Shown: positions 6,816 through 8,888 of the stretch, one piece after another
Layout of the letters: every line of letters starts with the position of its first letter
Numbering within the stretch: position 1 is the first letter of the stretch
Assembly: GCA_030635025.1 (NCBI GenBank)
Contig: DAOVZQ010000072.1
Span: 1-8,888, forward strand
Source of the DNA: a bacterium
GTDB lineage: Bacteria > Krumholzibacteriota > Krumholzibacteriia > LZORAL124-64-63
Length of the DNA: 8,888 bases
Reading direction: 5' to 3'
Notes under the pieces: model-generated
Told to the model about the DNA's origin: nothing
The model's database searches: none
The model's input: only the letters and a program-made list of their open reading frames with translations
Position numbers and translations under genes: made by a program

Positions 6816-8251
6816 GATCGCCTCCAGCGCGCGGCACCCGTCGCGAACAAATCGCGCACCAGCGGGACGCCGACCAACCAGCCGAGTCCACCGTAGACAA
6901 GAACTCCGATCCCGATCTGCACGACGAGATGCGGCGACCACGCACGTTGCGTCCAGACGATAACCGCGCCCATCAAGCCGGCCGCGATGACGACCCGCAC
7001 CATGACCATCCAGGGAAGCGGCATCCGCAGGACGGCGCCCACGTAGATCAATGTGAGCAACAAGGCCAGAGCGTAACTGGCGAAGGTGGACCAGGCGGCG
7101 GCGATATACCCGTGTTCCGGAAGCCACAGCAGGTTGAGCACGATGTTGAGTATGGCCGCCGGCGCGATCGTCAACAAGAGGCGCGACGTGTGCTTGTGCA
7201 GAAAGAATGCCGAATCCAAATAGTAGAACTTGGTGCCCGACATGAAAGATCCGACCACGACCCAGGGGAAGATACCGTAGGCTGCATCCCGGAACTCGGG
7301 GCCTATGACCAGATCCACGACGCCTCGCGTCAAGATGAACAGGCCCACGCCCGCCGGCACCACGACCGCCATGAAGAGCTTACCGTTTTCCAGATACTGG
7401 GCACGAGCTTCGTCCCAACCCCCACGCTCGAGAGCGTTGATGGCCAAGGGCGTGGCGGCCAGTCCAATGGTTATGCCGATAACCGTCAGAATGTGATGAG
7501 CCAGATCGTAACCGGCCGCGTAGAGCCCGACCTCCCCATCGCTCAGCATGATCTTGATCATGAAGCGATCCGAGCTGGCCAGGATGAACGACAGGGACGC
7601 CGTCACCGACAAGGGCAGACCATAGCGCAGGATCTCGCTCATCAACGGTCGGTCCGGTCGATGGGGCCGCACGCCCCGCCAGTCTCGTCGCATCAGCCAG
7701 GCCGACGGCAGGAAGCTACCCAGCACCAATCCCAGCAGTATGCCGTGCGCGCCCAGTCCGGCCCACGCCAGGCCGCCGCCGAACGCCAATCCCAGGACGG
7801 CCTTCATGAGCGACACCCGGCCGTACCGAATCGGGTCCAGCCGAGCCCGCGCCATCTCCAGACTGTTGTTGAGCCAGGCCTGGGACCACAACACCCCGAG
7901 CCCCACGGCCAGAAAATCACGCAGTGTTGGCTCCGACCATACCGCTGCGCTCGTCACACCGGCAAGCCCAGTCAACGCCACGACGCCCAAAAACCCCGCC
8001 GCCACCGTCGAAAGCAGACGCGTCGGATCCTCACGGTGCGCCGGCAGGAATCGCAGCAGCCCCAGCTTGAGCCAATTAAAAAGAACCAGATTGAGCAGCC
8101 CCACCCCGGCGATCACCAGGGTGTAGCGGCCATACTCATCGGCATCGAGAAGACGGGTGAACAACCCCAAGGCCAGCAGATTGACCAGCCCCGGCACACC
8201 CCGCGCCAACACATACTGCGCGCTCTGCCGACGCAGCTCCCGCCCGCTCAC
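6812..8251 (-). CDS. Wzx-type polysaccharide flippase
   Basis: A 479-residue membrane protein of the MOP/Wzx flippase superfamily, which moves undecaprenyl-diphosphate-linked repeat units from the cytoplasmic to the periplasmic side of the inner membrane. It begins with a short cytoplasmic stretch and the first helix, then LFTRLLDADEYGRYTLV (30-46), the typical 'R-hL...EYG.Y' block of the family. About 12-14 hydrophobic segments follow in two halves. The second half opens with ILRYGLPLSVTASLSFILAS (207-226), then SSDRFMI (226-232), EVGLYAAGYDLA (240-251), and a helix pair with conserved Pro (ATPLAINAL, 266-274). The protein ends in a basic tail, ARWRRS. Length is normal. The start is GTG, forming a GTGA overlap with the upstream dehydratase gene, with GGAG 5 bases upstream. 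It lies between the precursor-sugar gene and the pyruvyl transferase in a tightly coupled series. Confidence 0.9.
   Translation of the reverse strand: MSGRELRRQSAQYVLARGVPGLVNLLALGLFTRLLDADEYGRYTLVIAGVGLLNLVLFNWLKLGLLRFLPAHREDPTRLLSTVAAGFLGVVALTGLAGVTSAAVWSEPTLRDFLAVGLGVLWSQAWLNNSLEMARARLDPIRYGRVSLMKAVLGLAFGGGLAWAGLGAHGILLGLVLGSFLPSAWLMRRDWRGVRPHRPDRPLMSEILRYGLPLSVTASLSFILASSDRFMIKIMLSDGEVGLYAAGYDLAHHILTVIGITIGLAATPLAINALERGGWDEARAQYLENGKLFMAVVVPAGVGLFILTRGVVDLVIGPEFRDAAYGIFPWVVVGSFMSGTKFYYLDSAFFLHKHTSRLLLTIAPAAILNIVLNLLWLPEHGYIAAAWSTFASYALALLLTLIYVGAVLRMPLPWMVMVRVVIAAGLMGAVIVWTQRAWSPHLVVQIGIGVLVYGGLGWLVGVPLVRDLFATGAARWRRS
6821..6825 (-). promoter_or_regulatory. Ribosome binding site for the pyruvyl transferase
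   Basis: GGAGG on the minus strand, 5 bases before the ATG at 6815 and inside the last codons of the flippase gene. It confirms 6815 over the far upstream ATG at 7127. Confidence 0.7.
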
Positions 8252-8888
8252 GCGCGCTCCGAGGGCTCTCGCGTCTCACCCTGGAAGTCGGGCGCCAGCA
8301 CCAGTAGATGCTCCCAGCACTCGCGCATGTTGCCGATGTCGGCGGCCGCAAGCAGGGCATCGACCGACTCCTGTGCACCGGCGGTCACACGTCGGCTGCG
8401 CGCCACGCGGATGCCGGGGTTGTCGGTGGGCTGGGGTTCTTCGTCGGGGGTCCACAGCTCTTCGTACAGCTTCTCCCCCGGACGCAACCCCGTGTAGACG
8501 ATGGACACGTCAACCTCGGGCGTGAGGCCGGCGAGCTGGATCATCTGGCGAGCCAGGTTATCGATCTTGACCGGGTCGCCCATGTCCAGGATGAACACCT
8601 CGTCGCCGTCGCCCAGGCCCGCAGCGTAGAGTACCAGGTGCACGGCTTCGGCGATGGTCATGAAGAACCGGGTCATGCGCTTGTCGGTGATGGTTACCGG
8701 GCCGCCCTGCTTGATCTGCTTGAGGAAGAGCTCCACGACGCTGCCGGCCGAGCCGAGCACGTTGCCGAAGCGGATGGTGCTGAAGCGCGTGCTTTCGGGA
8801 TTTGACCGACCCAGGTCCATGATCACCTTCTCGGCGATCTGTTTCGTGGCGCCCATCACGCTGGTGGGCCGGACGGCCTTGTCGGTAC
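8248..8888 (-). CDS. CapD/WbpM/FlaA1-like nucleotide-sugar 4,6-dehydratase, C-terminal part
   Basis: This is the C-terminal ~212 residues of an extended-SDR dehydratase of the CapD/WbpM group, which converts UDP-GlcNAc to its 4-keto-6-deoxy form. The reading frame is open to the right edge: bases 8886-8857 encode TDKAVRPTSV, followed by MGATK, the family's hallmark block. In this group the catalytic Tyr is replaced by Met (SMK triad described for WbpM), and VMGATK shows that Met with Lys four residues later. Then come FSTIRFGNVLGSAGSV, the block ITDKRMTRFFMTIAEAV, EVFILDMGDPVKI and the C-terminal TGLRPGEKLYEEL, all typical. The large form has an N-terminal membrane domain that would be outside the window, so whether this is the long or short form cannot be told. 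It overlaps the flippase gene by GTGA. Start candidates at GTG 8859 or ATG 8856 are internal residues. Confidence 0.93.
   Translation of the reverse strand, partial: TDKAVRPTSVMGATKQIAEKVIMDLGRSNPESTRFSTIRFGNVLGSAGSVVELFLKQIKQGGPVTITDKRMTRFFMTIAEAVHLVLYAAGLGDGDEVFILDMGDPVKIDNLARQMIQLAGLTPEVDVSIVYTGLRPGEKLYEELWTPDEEPQPTDNPGIRVARSRRVTAGAQESVDALLAAADIGNMRECWEHLLVLAPDFQGETREPSERA
8257..8260 (-). promoter_or_regulatory. Ribosome binding site for the flippase GTG start
   Basis: GGAG on the minus strand, 5 bases before GTG at 8251. It supports the GTG start that overlaps the dehydratase stop codon. Confidence 0.55.

Noticed and set aside
6816..7127. An N-terminal extension of the pyruvyl transferase from an ATG at 7127
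   Set aside because: The extension reads out of frame through the flippase C-terminus, is Arg-rich, and precedes the normal family start at 6815, which has its own ribosome binding site.
6929..8497. A 522-codon open frame on the plus strand opposite the flippase and the end of the dehydratase gene
   Set aside because: It is antisense to two well-supported genes. Its translation is rich in Gln, His, Arg and Pro with no hydrophobic core or known motif, as expected for the complement of GC-rich membrane-protein codons, and it crosses a confirmed gene junction.

Overview
The window is a stretch of a GC-rich, probably Gram-negative bacterial locus for surface polysaccharide (O-antigen, capsule or exopolysaccharide) made by the undecaprenyl-linked Wzx/Wzy route. 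The evidence is the set of protein families: a CapD/WbpM-type nucleotide-sugar dehydratase, a Wzx-type flippase, a polysaccharide pyruvyl transferase, three GT4 glycosyltransferases, a polytopic membrane protein that may be the Wzy polymerase, and a WbpV-like sugar-nucleotide reductase. GC-rich third codon positions, GTG starts and strong GGAGG ribosome binding sites fit a high-GC bacterium. Nothing in the window fixes the phylum.

Layout. On the plus strand, from the left edge to 1947, lie the 3' part of a GT4 glycosyltransferase gene and then an extended-SDR gene of the WbpV/GalE-like family, coupled by a GTGA overlap. On the minus strand, from the right edge down to 1944, lie in transcription order: capD/wbpM-like (5' end outside the window), wzx-like flippase, pyruvyl transferase, GT4, Wzy-like membrane protein, GT4. 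The two sets converge and their stop codons share one CTAG (1944-1947). Every junction overlaps or nearly so, so there is no gene-free stretch longer than a few bases. I see no tRNA, rRNA, CRISPR array, insertion sequence, obvious promoter or canonical terminator.

How the genes work together (inference from families). The CapD/WbpM-like enzyme would turn UDP-GlcNAc into the 4-keto-6-deoxy intermediate, and the SDR at 979-1947 would reduce it to UDP-QuiNAc or a relative. The GT4 enzymes would extend a lipid-linked repeat unit at the inner face of the membrane, and the pyruvyl transferase could add an acidic pyruvate ketal. The flippase would move the unit across the membrane, and the membrane protein at 3047-4432 would polymerise it or add a sugar from a lipid donor. 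The initiating phosphoglycosyl transferase (WecA/WbpL/PglC/WbaP type), chain-length control and export genes are not in the window. No clearly new system is visible. The points most worth a second look are the diverged polymerase candidate with lower GC, the convergent shared-stop junction, the unusual N-terminal segment of the left-edge glycosyltransferase, and the splitting of one sugar pathway between two converging units.
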